NCBI GenBank assembly: GCA_037951105.1
Contig: JBAMJV010009664.1
Location: forward strand, 49,455-113,454
DNA length: 64,000 bases
Source of the DNA: Echinarachnius parma
Lineage: Eukaryota > Echinodermata > Echinoidea > Clypeasteroida > Echinarachniidae
Direction of reading: 5' to 3'
This document shows, piece after piece, positions 25,901-33,825 of the stretch (the stretch's first letter is position 1; each line of letters begins with the position of its first letter). The translations under genes and the position numbers were made by a program. The notes below the pieces were generated by a model. That model was not told the origin of the DNA and searched no databases. It worked only from the letters and a program-made list of their open reading frames with translations.

Positions 25901-27513
25901 TGTATATCCTTCAAAAGCGTGCAATAAGAATAATCACAACTCACAGCCTATAACACATACTGATCCTTTGTTTAGGAGATTTAAATTATTACTAATAATT
26001 ATATGACATTGATGAATATGTAACTTGTGTATTTGTGTACTCATAGGTTAAACATATATTGCCAAACAAATTTAGTTAAGAATACTTTTGTTGATAAACA
26101 AATATGTTATAATACGTGTGGTTTACGGGTACACCATGTGAGATGGGTGGATTGGTAAGCCCTGAAAAGGACTATGGTAGTCCTAGAAAGGACTGTTGGT
26201 GTAGTTCTGAAAAGAACTGTTGGTATTCTTTCGAGAGTTCTAAAAATATGTTATACTACTAAATAAAGTAATAATTTAGTTCTCCCCAAATATAAGTTTA
26301 AATTTGTACTGTTAAATTCAAGAACCAACTCTTTGGAACTCTTTAACTGAAATACTAAAATGTACTAAGTGTTTCTGCTTTATAAAAAAACAAGTGTCAT
26401 GTTTAAAGTACTAAATGAATAGTACTACTACGTATGTAATACTTGCATTGCCTCTTCCCAAAACCAATAATTATCCTTTTCTGTGGTCTTTTTTGTCTAT
26501 TTTTTTTCTTTCTGTGATGATTTTTTTTATCCTTTACCTTGAAATTGACCAGCTTACATATCGGGATTAGCCTTTGAAAGGCCATCTGGCCTATGTCATT
26601 TACACCTCTTTTCCTATGTATACAATATATATATATATACATTATTTTGCTTTTTATGTGTAAAAATACACTTTTGTATTGTTTGTAACTTTGTGGAAAT
26701 AAATACAAATTTGAATTTGCAAATTTCATCCTCATCCATCGACTGGAAACAGTTCAGATGATTTCTAAAACGCGGATACTCACTTTAATTTACTTTGTAT
26801 TGCATTCTTAGAGAGAAGACATTATTAAAAGGGTGATACAAAATTGACAGTTAGATAGATAGATTTTAAGACTGTCAATAAATAAATATCCTAACATAAT
26901 TTCATGTCATAGTCCGGGGTCATAGTCACTGGTGTAAATTGTTAAAATTACACATGTTCCGGGAGTGATGAATCAAAAGGACATCCCTAACCCCACCCCT
27001 GCCTTTGGTTACATTTTAGATTAACTTTCGATGACAGTGTACTGTAAAACATCAACAATTAAAGTAAGAGAGCTGACAATTTACAGACTTGGGATAATAA
27101 AGATTTGAAACTAAAAAGCAATAAAATGATCCCGGATTTCCAGAAAATATCTCCTCCCCTTCAAGGATTTCATTCCAAACTACATATTTAAAGCGCCTCT
27201 CAGAGGCCGGTGCCTTCTCTTGAAAGACCCTAACAACTTAAATCCATCCATGTTTGATCCCCGTTCCCCTGCAGTATAAAAGAGGCCACACCATAAGCTG
27301 GACCTTGAGAAAGTATAGCTACCATACCGGTTCATACACAGTCTGAGGGTTGTACCTTTTCTCTTGGGCCTCCAGTTCTGTTCTTGGGCCGGGGCCAGGG
27401 TTAGTCTCAATGTCTCCCGCCCTCATGAGGTTGATTGTGGACAAGTAGAGCTTCCATAGATGTTCACTATGATGTTTCACACGGGATGAACAGGGTGACT
27501 TTGCAGCAGCCAT
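7479..27513 (-). CDS. NLR gene A: 2A-like leader, Death, NACHT, LRR, Pro-rich tail (9 exons)
   Basis: Predicted intracellular pattern-recognition receptor of the NLR (STAND ATPase) family. Exons: 27513-27356, 24039-23771, 18602-18540, 15513-13058, 11811-11650, 10696-10529, 9549-9446, 8676-8473, 7911-7479. Every junction has AG/GT signals, the phases match throughout, and the 4017 nt sum is an exact multiple of three (1338 aa). Approximate residues: 2A-like 34-41, Death 54-142, Walker A 253-261, Walker B 324-335, TSRP sensor motif 392-395, acidic repeats before about 940, LRR-like 940-1127, acidic exon 1128-1195, Pro-rich tail 1196-1338. Family knowledge: Death recruits adaptors, NACHT binds nucleotide and oligomerises, LRRs sense ligand. 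The ligand is unknown. Introns are full of transposons. Copy B carries the same exon set, which supports the model. Exact ends of exons 1 and 9 are the least certain. Confidence 0.85.
8473..8676 (-). CDS. NLR-A exon 8: acidic C-terminal exon
   Basis: Acceptor GCTTTCACAG. Reads ISCDDDRDGKDEVDEEGEQE, then VLPDLVRDAATETDILGG and EAPPNEVQI. A donor AAG|GTATAC at 8472 gives phase 2, matching exon 9. If that donor is not used, the frame reads four more residues (R-Y-T-G) to a stop at 8460-8462, giving a shorter receptor. No known domain. Confidence 0.65.
8970..9150. repeat. (ATC)n microsatellite (copy A)
   Basis: Imperfect trinucleotide repeat; the Met/Ile- or His-rich frames over it are artefacts. 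Counterpart at about 50400-50580. Confidence 0.9.
9446..9549 (-). CDS. NLR-A exon 7: partial LRR-like module
   Basis: 104 nt; acceptor TCATGACAG, donor CGG|GTAAGA, phase 0 in and phase 2 out. Reads ECLPHISMGDFKFNDVLY then NIDSFLQALKVDPNV. Copy B is identical or nearly so at the protein level. The outgoing phase fits exon 8 exactly. Confidence 0.7.
9890..10066. repeat. TTATTCCGAAGGTTCG minisatellite, short allele (copy A)
   Basis: About 16-bp units (GTTATTCCGAAGGTTC) in the intron between NLR-A exons 6 and 7, with AATCC variants. It keeps only the left arm of the structure seen in copy B. Confidence 0.85.
10529..10696 (-). CDS. NLR-A exon 6: LRR-like module
   Basis: 168 nt, 56 codons, phase 0-0; acceptor TACATCCATAG, donor GTG|GTATGT. 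Encodes SLTLSSITLGYQASRDLATA and MPDLSNLTIG, close to the NLR LRR pattern L-x-L-x-x...L-x-x-MPxLxxLTI. A decayed duplicate of this module lies just upstream in the intron (10790-10875). Confidence 0.78.
10790..10875 (-). pseudogene. decayed LRR exon duplicate (copy A)
   Basis: Inside the intron upstream of exon 6. The minus strand reads LDLSYIELRDFATAI, plainly related to exon 6 (LGYQASRDLATAF), but the following MPDL part is frame-shifted and runs to a stop. A broken extra LRR module. Confidence 0.6.
11137..11440. repeat. G-tract-containing intronic repeat (copy A)
   Basis: G-runs at about 11220 and 11416 with ggccgagaccactg and ccgtcgccaaaaat blocks. A diverged and partly duplicated counterpart is at about 53160-53500. 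No coding potential. Confidence 0.5.
11650..11811 (-). CDS. NLR-A exon 5: LRR-like module
   Basis: 162 nt, 54 codons, phase 0 at both ends; acceptor CAACCCAG, donor GTG|GTATGT. Reads VQLKVEGRDCKLILSTELAEAI then LKTVTMDSCTMHANFYSIL, a leucine-rich alternation typical of NLR C-terminal repeats. The symmetric phase would allow exon gain or loss without frame change. Confidence 0.75.
11845..12660. other. intron segment present in copy A only
   Basis: About 815 bp missing from B between exons 4 and 5. No terminal repeats or target duplication were found, so a deletion in B is as likely as an insertion in A. Confidence 0.5.
13058..15513 (-). CDS. NLR-A exon 4: NACHT ATPase, helical region and acidic tandem repeats
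   Basis: A large 2456-nt exon (818 codons plus a split codon) with acceptor TTTTTTTGTAG and strong donor TTG|GTAAGT. Walker A is GEAGVGKTT, Walker B region KFLIVYDGLDEF, sensor 1 VTSRPW. Winged-helix-like GFTKRNVAEYIKKYF, PIYVSMLCLMW and HKLFQEYMGG motifs follow, as in metazoan NLRs. From about 13995 down to 13270 the protein becomes a highly acidic tandem repeat (EEEDQYGNDER, 10-11 residues, about 14 near-exact QYGND units). The last part (VAFECQDRDAAEVV to YMFVLPDL) looks like the first LRR-type segment. The NACHT core is intact, with no internal stop. Confidence 0.92.
13270..13995 (-). repeat. coding minisatellite (acidic repeat) in NLR-A
   Basis: 30-33 bp tandem units (plus strand tcctcctccctttcatcgtt..ccatactgg) encoding E-E-(E)-D-Q-Y-G-N-D-E-R. 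The units are almost identical at DNA level, pointing to recent expansion or homogenisation. All size variants (loss of one tcc) keep the frame. Confidence 0.95.
16338..17452. mobile_element. hAT-like non-autonomous element, copy A only
   Basis: Perfect 15-bp terminal inverted repeats CAGGGGTGTCGATCC / GGATCGACACCCCTG. Both flanks are G-runs, so an 8-bp G duplication is possible but cannot be proved. The interior has G-rich segments (gggggcggagccccc) and a G-tract at about 16805-16824. B lacks the whole 15977-17515 region. No transposase. Confidence 0.6.
17540..18075. repeat. diverged intronic tandem duplication
   Basis: About 330-bp unit present twice (near 17540-17740 and 17870-18050), sharing aaactaatgcaaca, aatatgttgaggaaaga and gaaaagcaaaacaaaac-type blocks. 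Copy B (57930-58260) has lost parts of it. Confidence 0.5.
18085..18395 (-). pseudogene. Penelope-like element GIY-YIG relic (copy A)
   Basis: The minus strand reads NNVYLISCRVCGIQYVGETS, then frame-shifted continuations with VGHHFNLGHR-like, APAG and FNPVAS-like blocks. V-Y-L-I-S-C..C-G..Y-V-G-E-T-S-R is the GIY-YIG nuclease pattern found at the C-terminus of Penelope-like retroelements. Stops and frameshifts show it is dead. It sits in the intron between NLR exons 3 and 4. Confidence 0.7.
18540..18602 (-). CDS. NLR-A exon 3: short acidic linker
   Basis: A 63-nt exon with acceptor CTCTTTACAG and donor GAG|GTAAGC. It reads SLYAASSVEISDLEMEDETR with split codons at both ends that join exon 2 (D) and exon 4 (G). 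The copy-B exon differs by one residue (A to E). No known domain; probably a flexible hinge between Death and NACHT. Confidence 0.8.
18752..19269. mobile_element. TTAA-flanked MITE, member 2 (copy A)
   Basis: Opposite orientation to member 1. Ends AAGGGATAGTACAGTTTAGCC and CAAAACTCAACTATCCAT, with TTAA kept on the right. Contains the gagcgctccct / tagcgccctct blocks of the family. Confidence 0.55.
19371..22434. mobile_element. 3.06-kb TIR element with repeated TGTAACGTCCGAAAC motif, copy A only
   Basis: Terminal inverted repeats of about 27 bp (GGCTCTGGTTTTTTTAAAG.. / ..CTTTAAAAAAACCAGTGCC, two mismatches). Flanked by ATAA duplications at 19367-19370 and 22435-22438; copy B has the empty site (about 59565-59575). 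The interior is AT-rich without a transposase ORF. It carries five perfect copies of TGTAACGTCCGAAAC: direct at 19727, 21512 and 21895, inverted at 19901 and 20276, plus a CATCCGAAAC variant near 19713. It lies in the intron between NLR-A exons 2 and 3. Confidence 0.85.
22651..22958. mobile_element. TTAA-flanked MITE, member 3 (copy A)
   Basis: Ends GGGGTAGTTCAGTTTTGG / CCAAAACTGCACTACCCC. TTAA on the left (22647-22650); the right one mutated to TTAG. Confidence 0.7.
23030..23720 (+). pseudogene. non-LTR ORF2 relic, EN-RT linker and RT start (copy A)
   Basis: The plus strand has broken frames KFDPKTAYETWSLTNYVVLN, NTGDITAMWKSLRHIMPPK, STFMFKEIS, EDVLKCIHGIPRN. The MWKxLRHIMPPK and F-x-E-I-S-x-E-D-V-L-K-x-I blocks are typical of CR1/Jockey-like ORF2 just before the RT domain. 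Several stops. Confidence 0.55.
23771..24039 (-). CDS. NLR-A exon 2: Death domain
   Basis: Acceptor TTTCCCCCAG, donor CAG|GTACTG. It encodes 89 codons starting FGDILCDIATDV and running through ALGRALGF, IRNYIKTNMR, QMLRDWHDTV and ALVKAKLRRIA. The LG-F, W-H and L-R-I-A positions are the classic six-helix Death-domain pattern. It starts with one nt of a split codon and ends with one nt, matching exons 1 and 3. The same exon in copy B keeps all helix-core residues. Confidence 0.88.
24711..25277. mobile_element. TTAA-flanked MITE, member 4 (copy A)
   Basis: Ends AGGGATAAGTGAGTTTTGG / CCAGAACTCAACTATCCCT, with TTAA at 24707-24710 and 25278-25281. Contains agagggcgctacac and related family blocks. 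Confidence 0.72.
25370..25660. mobile_element. diverged relative of the 5566 TTAA element (copy A)
   Basis: Shares gaaatcc.gac.aatca.tgt..gcactataagacac, ctatggctctttt and ggcaa.gcactct blocks with 5566-6122 but is diverged and present in both copies (B about 62480-62775). It was therefore inserted before the segmental duplication. Confidence 0.55.
25715..26110 (+). pseudogene. non-LTR RT C-terminal relic (copy A)
   Basis: The plus strand reads KYHVDEVCGYVSRGIGAIIR, then LSLNTVLSAKSYMYILQKRA and a YREHTDPLF-like block after a frameshift. This is the thumb/C-terminal part of a CR1-like ORF2 (W-x-x-H-V-D-x-V, L-Q-K-R-A-I-R-I-I) with an internal deletion between the two blocks. Confidence 0.65.
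26112..26245. mobile_element. 134-bp insert with serial 6-bp-stem tetraloop hairpins, copy A only
   Basis: Flanked by a perfect 10-bp duplication ATATGTTATA (26102-26111 and 26246-26255). Copy B has one copy (63216-63225). Contains AGCCCT-GAAA-AGGACT (26158-26173, one mismatch), AGTCCT-AGAA-AGGACT (26179-26194) and AGTTCT-GAAA-AGAACT (26203-26218). The target duplication indicates a retroposed or transposed sequence. On the minus strand the hairpins have the geometry of histone-mRNA 3' stem-loops. Confidence 0.7.
26540..26725 (+). mobile_element. LINE/SINE 3' end (copy A)
   Basis: Ends TTGTGGAAATAAATACAAAT followed by short TTGAATTTG repeats, a typical retroposon terminus. Counterpart at about 63505-63690. 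Probably belongs with the RT relic just upstream. Confidence 0.45.
27356..27513 (-). CDS. NLR-A exon 1: leader with 2A-like D-I-E-T-N-P-G-P
   Basis: Starts at an ATG at 27513 (M-A-A-A-K-S). Residues 20-33 are a short hydrophobic/amphipathic stretch (LWKLYLSTINLMRAG) followed by DIETNPGP at residues 34-41 (nt 27414-27391). This matches the 2A/2A-like ribosome-skipping consensus D-x-E-x-N-P-G-P, in which no peptide bond forms between G40 and P41. The donor AAAAG|GTACAA at 27355 leaves phase 2, which fits the Death exon exactly. A second donor, CCG|GTATGG at 27327, leaves phase 0 and would need an extra exon. The bases before the ATG (CCCTCCGTAG) also look like a splice acceptor, so a 5' UTR exon may lie upstream. 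Confidence 0.75.
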
Positions 27514-27714
27514 CTACGGAGGGAAAACATGCGCATTTGAATATCTGTTTTGTAAATGTGCACATCATAACCAGCATTTTCACTGTAGGTGTATTTTTTT
27601 ACCGAATATGTTAGTTCCTTGTTACTAAAAAAAATACATAACTAGGTAAAATTCATTGGTGATAATGATAACTGTTTACTATAATGTTAAGAAAATGGTA
27701 ATTTAGGGAAGCGG

Positions 27715-28025
27715 CCTCACCCTAGCCACAATGTCGAGATCCCTGTGGCTCTGTTAGCAAAAGCCTGTGCCTGTGCCAGGGGGACCATACGGCGACCGTG
27801 CGGCTAGACCGTGCGGCTACACATCTGGAGTGTCTAATTGCTACGGCTAAACTAGAAATTAAAAAAGTTATGACTCCGCACTATAATCCCACGTCGAGCT
27901 CGGCGGCCTGTAAAAGATAGGGATACGCCTTAAGGTGACCCTGAGGCCACCACAGATCCTCTGCGGCCGCCGCATGTATCTCTCGATTTCGTGGGCCTAC
28001 GGTCGCCGTATCCTAGCCGTAGAGC
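27715..28025. other. GC-rich, CpG-rich block upstream of NLR-A exon 1
   Basis: Unlike its AT-rich surroundings. Contains the perfect inverted repeat ATACGGCGACCGT (27787-27799 and 27999-28011) plus repeated gaccgtgcggcta. It lies about 200 bp 5' of the NLR-A start codon, so it could be promoter-proximal, or it could be a GC-rich MITE. Confidence 0.4.
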
Positions 28026-28029
28026 AAAT

Positions 28030-29430
28030 GTAACTGAGGCATAATGGCCTGAAATCCTGCAATTTTTTTTTTTTTCTCTCGGTGCAGCGCTTCAGAAAAA
28101 AAAAAGGGAACCCGATATCGACATTTAGGCACCGGTGTGACCAACTCAGCATTGGTATTTTTGTTTGTTATGCAACTCAATGGAATAGTATATAATGTAA
28201 ACACCTGACACTCAACCAAGACAAAGATTGAATACTAATTATGCCACTTTGCGTATTGACGAAAGTAAAAATGTTGTTTCTATTGTTAAGTTCGAGTGAT
28301 TAAGACATTCTTAGATGCATTTTTTTTCTATCGTAATATTTGAATTTTTTATCAGATGAATACAAAGTGTTGTCATTTTCTACCCATAGAAAAATATTTT
28401 CCAGAGTGCCATGTCATGTGGAATTACCTTTATACTTGTACATAGCTTTCTTATTACTTCACCGCTTTTGCTAAAAATGTGTACGTTTCAATTAATCATT
28501 CGCACGTAAACAACAAATACTAATATATCACACTCCCGTTGGATTGTTTCGAAGAGGTGTAGTCATACATACTATCCTACGGGGAGCAGCTTCACAAAGA
28601 TTCCAAAGCCTTTGGTTTATTGTTGGAACAGTTCTTTGTAAAAGGCATACATTTCTATTGAAATCAGTTATATTTGTTATTACCAATGAGCCTCGAAGTT
28701 ATTGATATACACTTTTGTTGAAAGTTTAGCATACTTGTATTGTATTACTTTTGAATATTAAATGTTGCTTGTAAGTATCGGTTTCCATGAATATTTGAAT
28801 ATTATGTTTAAAACTAAGGCAACAAATGACTTTCCATACGTGTTAGGTCCAACTCAGAGCCAAGCTCAACTTAAAATCGCTGTGAAACACCCCTTGTTGT
28901 AAAGAAACCACACAGTGAGACAGAAAAAAGGAGGGGATAAATATTACAATACATGGATAGTTCATGACTACGAATACAAATCCGCAGCGTGGGAGTAATA
29001 ATGATACAATTGTTAGGGATATCCCCATTTCTTGTATAATTACGTGCGCGGGCTCACGGGTCAATGTTTTTTTTTTTTTATTTGCCAAGGAGTTATAAAT
29101 ATGCATATTATGTACAATATTATAATAACTGTCGAACCTGTCTTTGCGCCTTAGGAACGATCTGTCTATAGCAGCCAACTGCCTATACTATGATGTTTAT
29201 TTGTACATGTATTGTCTTATGCATTTATTGGTATAAACAATCTTTTGTTCGCATTCAAAACATAGTACGACGTTACAAAGATATCATATTAAAAAACAAA
29301 GCTAACAATAAATGAACCGTCGTAGAATGACTATGTGTAAATTAACTAATTAAACAATATCAAGAAACATATTTTCGAGACTAACCATTTGTTATCAAAA
29401 GATTTACTTCGACCTCTTAAACAAAATATA
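28030..29430. other. no recognisable feature
   Basis: AT-rich non-coding sequence. The short frames (68 and 111 aa, minus) show no motif and start or end in homopolymers. Confidence 0.5.
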
Positions 29431-29439
29431 TATTTTTCA

Positions 29440-31520
29440 TTTGTTTAATTAGAATTTAATGCTGATTTAACTGAGAAAATACAGGTATTTTATTCACTAG
29501 TTTGTTGCAAAATACTATTTGTTTACTAACGAACAATAAACAGTTTATTGCTCTAGTATTCAAACCTTGTAAAACAAACAATATATTTTCATTTGTAAAA
29601 TGTATATTACATCCAGCACTTAGGTTAATCCATCTTTCTGTTTTTGTCACAAAATAAATGAGTAATTGTTTCAGTAAGTGCATAACGAACATAATTCATT
29701 TTCAACCATATTCAATTTAAACAATATGCCGTTTGTAAACAAAATGCTATGCAATAGTGTGAATTGAAACCAACCTTAATTAACATCCAGTGTACAATTA
29801 AATACAACAGAACAATATTTCTGCCATATAGACTAATCAATATTAAAATAAATTCTCCATTTTGTAAAGCAGCTGTTACACTCTTCCTTTTGTGTTGTAA
29901 CGATACAAAATATGTATGCGAGCAGCCTTTTCGAAATTGACAAATAAGGGATATCTATAAAAAATATATATATTAAAAATACCACTACGGTTATTGAAAC
30001 AGATTTAATCGTTTCACATAGTCCAAAGTAGTGCAACAAAATTACTGTAATTTGGTATTTTAATCTAAATTGATTGAGTGACAAAAATGTACCGTCTTCA
30101 TCTAACAAATCATTAACGCCCTTTTCGTACCTAGACATATAAAAGCCACACACGTTATTCACTGGAATATAATTATTGTACCATAGAGGCTGACAAGACA
30201 TATCGCGAAAACTCTTAGACTGTAAAATACTGTAAGCCAAAAACACATGTTTCCAGAACGGGTTAGTGGTAACTACTATTGACATTCTTAAAAAGTGAAC
30301 GTCACCGAAAGGATAATACAATTTACAATGTTAAGGCATAAATGTGTGCATTAAAATATCAATTAAAAAGTCTATATTGCCAAAAAAGTATCTCCTCATC
30401 CGTGACATTTTCAATGACTGGACATCTGAGTGTATATCTATACGTTTGGCTCCTCCCAAATGATAGGGTTATATAATTTGTTTCCTTCATTTTTTTTATC
30501 TGGATTATGATTCCAAATAAATTAAAAACATGACTTTTGGAATGCTGTCATAGTTTAATTTGAGGGGTTCGGTAATGATACAAATATATACACTTTGATA
30601 CTAATGATAGTTTCACACAACTATTATTCTACCAAACATCTTTCTAACCAGCGAGTCATTTGAGAATGAATATGTATCATTTTTTTTCATACACATTGTG
30701 ATCAGCTATGCCATGCAAGTCACCCGAGAAATCGATGCCAACATATATAAAATAACCATAAAAACTCAATCCAAGTTTTCTTTAATACACAAAGATCTTT
30801 CCTTTCTTTATAAATCCCTATCCATATTACGTTCATAACGTTAGTCTTGTGCTTATTCATACTCAGTCCTGATGCAGCTTCAAAAATATTAAAATTTTCT
30901 ATCATTTTCTGCAAATCATATTTTGTACCATTTAAAGTAATACGAGTATCATAAGCATATTGAATTATTTTGTGCTGAACATCATATATGTTTATCCCAT
31001 TAATACAACAACATTTTCTTACCATTATACTTAGTGTTTCTGCACAAAAAAATAAAAATGTATGGAGAAAGAGGGTCGCCTTGACGACACCCTCTTTCTA
31101 TATTGAATCTTCTTGTCATATGACCATTGACCAAAACGCATGAGGAGGCATTCTCATAAAAAGTTTAATCCAAGATTATATGGACTCACCAAAATGAGAA
31201 AAGTCCAAAACCTGAAATAAATAGTCTTGAGGTATTGAGTCGAAGCTTTTTTTTAAATCTATTATCAGTGAAAGTCCAGGAATATCCTTTGAAATCCATG
31301 TATAACATTAAATCATACAAAAGACGTATATTTGTCACCAATAAATCTTCCAGACAGGAAGCCATTTTGACTTTCATTAATCACAAGAGGTAAAAATACG
31401 TCGAATCCGGTTTGAAATAAAAAATGAAGCTATTTTATATAATCATTTAATAAAGAAACAGTTCTCCAATTTGATCTTTATTTCCTTTTGGTATTAATGT
31501 CATCACTCACATTGTATGCG
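29440..31520 (-). pseudogene. decayed L1/Tx1-like non-LTR retrotransposon
   Basis: Minus strand, 5' to 3': RT blocks (SIPQDYLFQVLDF-like, about 31200), then [20 protein letters not shown] at 30990-30950, where the YADD catalytic box has decayed to YAYD, then GLSMNKHKTNV. A C-terminal domain follows (NPFWKHVFLA, SCQPLWYNNYIPVNN, KGVNDLLDEDGTFLS at 30270-30070) and further tail blocks (NCLLFVSKQIVF, 29550). The PLWYN..I..G..DL...DG.F pattern is typical of L1/Tx1 C-termini. Multiple stops; inactive. Confidence 0.75.
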
Positions 31521-31869
31521 CTTCAGTCATATCACCATTATTGATCACAATACAAATGAGGAAGTAGTCTACAATAAAGAGAGCATAATAGAGTGTCACA
31601 CGCGGTTTTTATGGTTGCATATAATATGCGAGTAATATAATATAGAAGTCAATGGCGTCCCAACTAGTGCACATGCGATCGGCTATAATGCTTTCAAACA
31701 GTGCCGTGCAATCAAACAATGTTGGGACCGAGAGATGCCAAGTAACCGCCCAGCCTAGTGTACTCATGAATGTGTCTCAGCTTTCAACTTTGTAAAGTGC
31801 ATGATGGGCAGCGTAACACTTTAATGTATAGTCTTCGCAGTAACCATTTGTTCTTGAGACTTGATACAC

Positions 31870-33559
31870 ATTTTCTAGGATTGAAAGAGTCCAGAAACGA
31901 GCACTAAGGCTGATTTTGGGTCCCCTTTATGGATCATAATAATTATGATAATGCTTTGGATGTTACGATGGTTGAAACTTGGCAGATAGGCGAAAGAAAA
32001 TATGCTTGAAGTTCGGCAAATCTCTCCTTAATTCCAATGATTTCCGGAACTGGCTCCCAGAACAGAGACCGGACACTATAAGACAGTTACATAATCAAAC
32101 AAATGTCCTATTGGTTGAAAGGTATAGGTCCAGCCCTATTCCTTACATTGTGAGATGCCTGAATGAGAATACTAATTAGATACCTTAAAATCCCAATGTA
32201 CATGTATAATGATGCATGTAATACATTAGACACGTTAGCTATGTACCAGTATAATATAATGGTTTGATTGTTGTGTTATAATTGTTCACGCACATGATTC
32301 CGATCTGACTTATGATGCTTCCTTGGTGTGAGGCAATTGTGTATAATATTGTTTTGTATGAAGTACATAACGGGCAATTTATACTTTGATGGTGATAATG
32401 CATTCATGCACACCTACGAACTGTATTTAATAATTGATTTGGACAAACATAAGTAATTGGTTATTATAGCGAGATACAGTAATAATATATAATAGTACAT
32501 TTAATAATTAAGTGTTGAATATTATAAGCTATTGCGATTTACACTCCAATAGAACTGAAACACTCTTATTTAAATGCATTTGAATTCGCATTTGTGTGTA
32601 CGAGTTTCAATTTATGGGTAATATCATTATATTCATAATCCATATAATTGAATGAAGTTAGTTAAGTAATTGAATGCAATAAATTATGATTCATATATCA
32701 TATCATAACATTTGGATAATTAATTTTTATTAACTTCCAAGAATTGCTGCTAGTTTATCTGTTTTTTTTTTTTTTATATTTAGCTTGCTTAGTAAGTGTT
32801 AAATATTAATTATAATGATTTTAAATTTGACCTTATTAATATACGATGCCTTAATATTATATTATTAGCTTTTTTTATTACTCAATTTATGTATTGATAT
32901 ATAAAACACCAATATTACTTACCGTCGTTGGTTAGTATTCACAGGCTAATTCGTAATGCTATTCACTTGTGATTATTATGTCTTTTTCTAATTATTATAT
33001 ATATTTAGATCTCCTTGTACCTCGTGAGTCGTTCAAGTTATGTTGATGTTTGTAAATATCGCTGCACATGACACTGTAATGATTCATATTTTATGTAGTA
33101 TACAACCTTGACAAATTAATTCTTACTTACTTTCATGCATTGCAGCTAGTTTATGTAATTTTCGTAAATCTTCAACTAGCCCAGTAATTGTTATATCAAT
33201 CATAATGATCTTAAAATATAAAATTTGCATTAGGAAATATAGATTTAGTCTTTTAGACATGATGCCTATTGCCTTTTGTAATCACTTAATGTATTGATTG
33301 ATATATAAAACAACAATATAATTTACTGTCTTTCGGTAGTATTCATGCCTAATTCGTGATACTATTCAGGTATTTTATGATTTATTTCATTAATGATTGT
33401 ATTAATATATAAACTTTCTTTATATCGTGAGTTCATTAATGTTATTTCCATGTTTGTACATAGTGTTGTAAATGACGTTGAAATTCAGCTTTTAGCTGGG
33501 AATGTGACTTTTTTGTTGAATAAAATACCATTATTATTATTATTATTATTATTATTATA
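31870..33559 (+). mobile_element. 5'-truncated non-LTR retrotransposon, 3' end with (ATT)n tail
   Basis: Begins with the end of ORF2 (IERVQKRALRLILGPLYGS, frameshift, then LADRRKKICLKFGKSLLNSN to a stop at about 32179). A long AT-rich 3' UTR follows, with two diverged copies of a roughly 400-bp unit (about 32730-33130 and 33135-33540). It ends GTTGAATAAAATACC(ATT)n at 33518-33559. Confidence 0.7.
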
Positions 33560-33825
33560 GGATAGCGCATATTTCGCAATAAATTCAAATTGTCATTAGT
33601 GACAGCACACATTTTCAATGTAAACTAGTATATAAGAAAGCACACGTCAAATAACATAGCCATACATCATTATCTCCACACGGTCGTATATAGATTGACA
33701 CATACACAGCGACAAAGAGAGTAATTAAAAATCATGAATAATTAGTGTATAATAAATTATAATTATTTGGACCTCACCTTGGTTGTACGAGTTAGCGGCA
33801 ACTCAATGACCATAAAAAGGAATAT

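Larger units (their letters stand above)
1..27032. repeat. segmental duplication, copy A
   Basis: Homologous in order and orientation to 42904-64000. The coordinate offset drifts from 42903 at the left end to 36968 at the right end because of insertions and deletions. Unique stretches look about 95% identical by eye (not computed). A may extend beyond 27032 because B is cut by the window end. Confidence 0.97.

Noticed and set aside
26697..26790. Extra NLR exon between exons 1 and 2 using a minus-strand GTGAGT near 26780
   Set aside because: Would need a tiny exon with poor support; direct joining of exon 1 (GTACAA donor) to the Death exon already satisfies phase.
28843..29178. 111-aa minus-strand frame
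   Set aside because: No recognisable motif, no splice context and a lysine run from a homopolymer; not supported as a gene.
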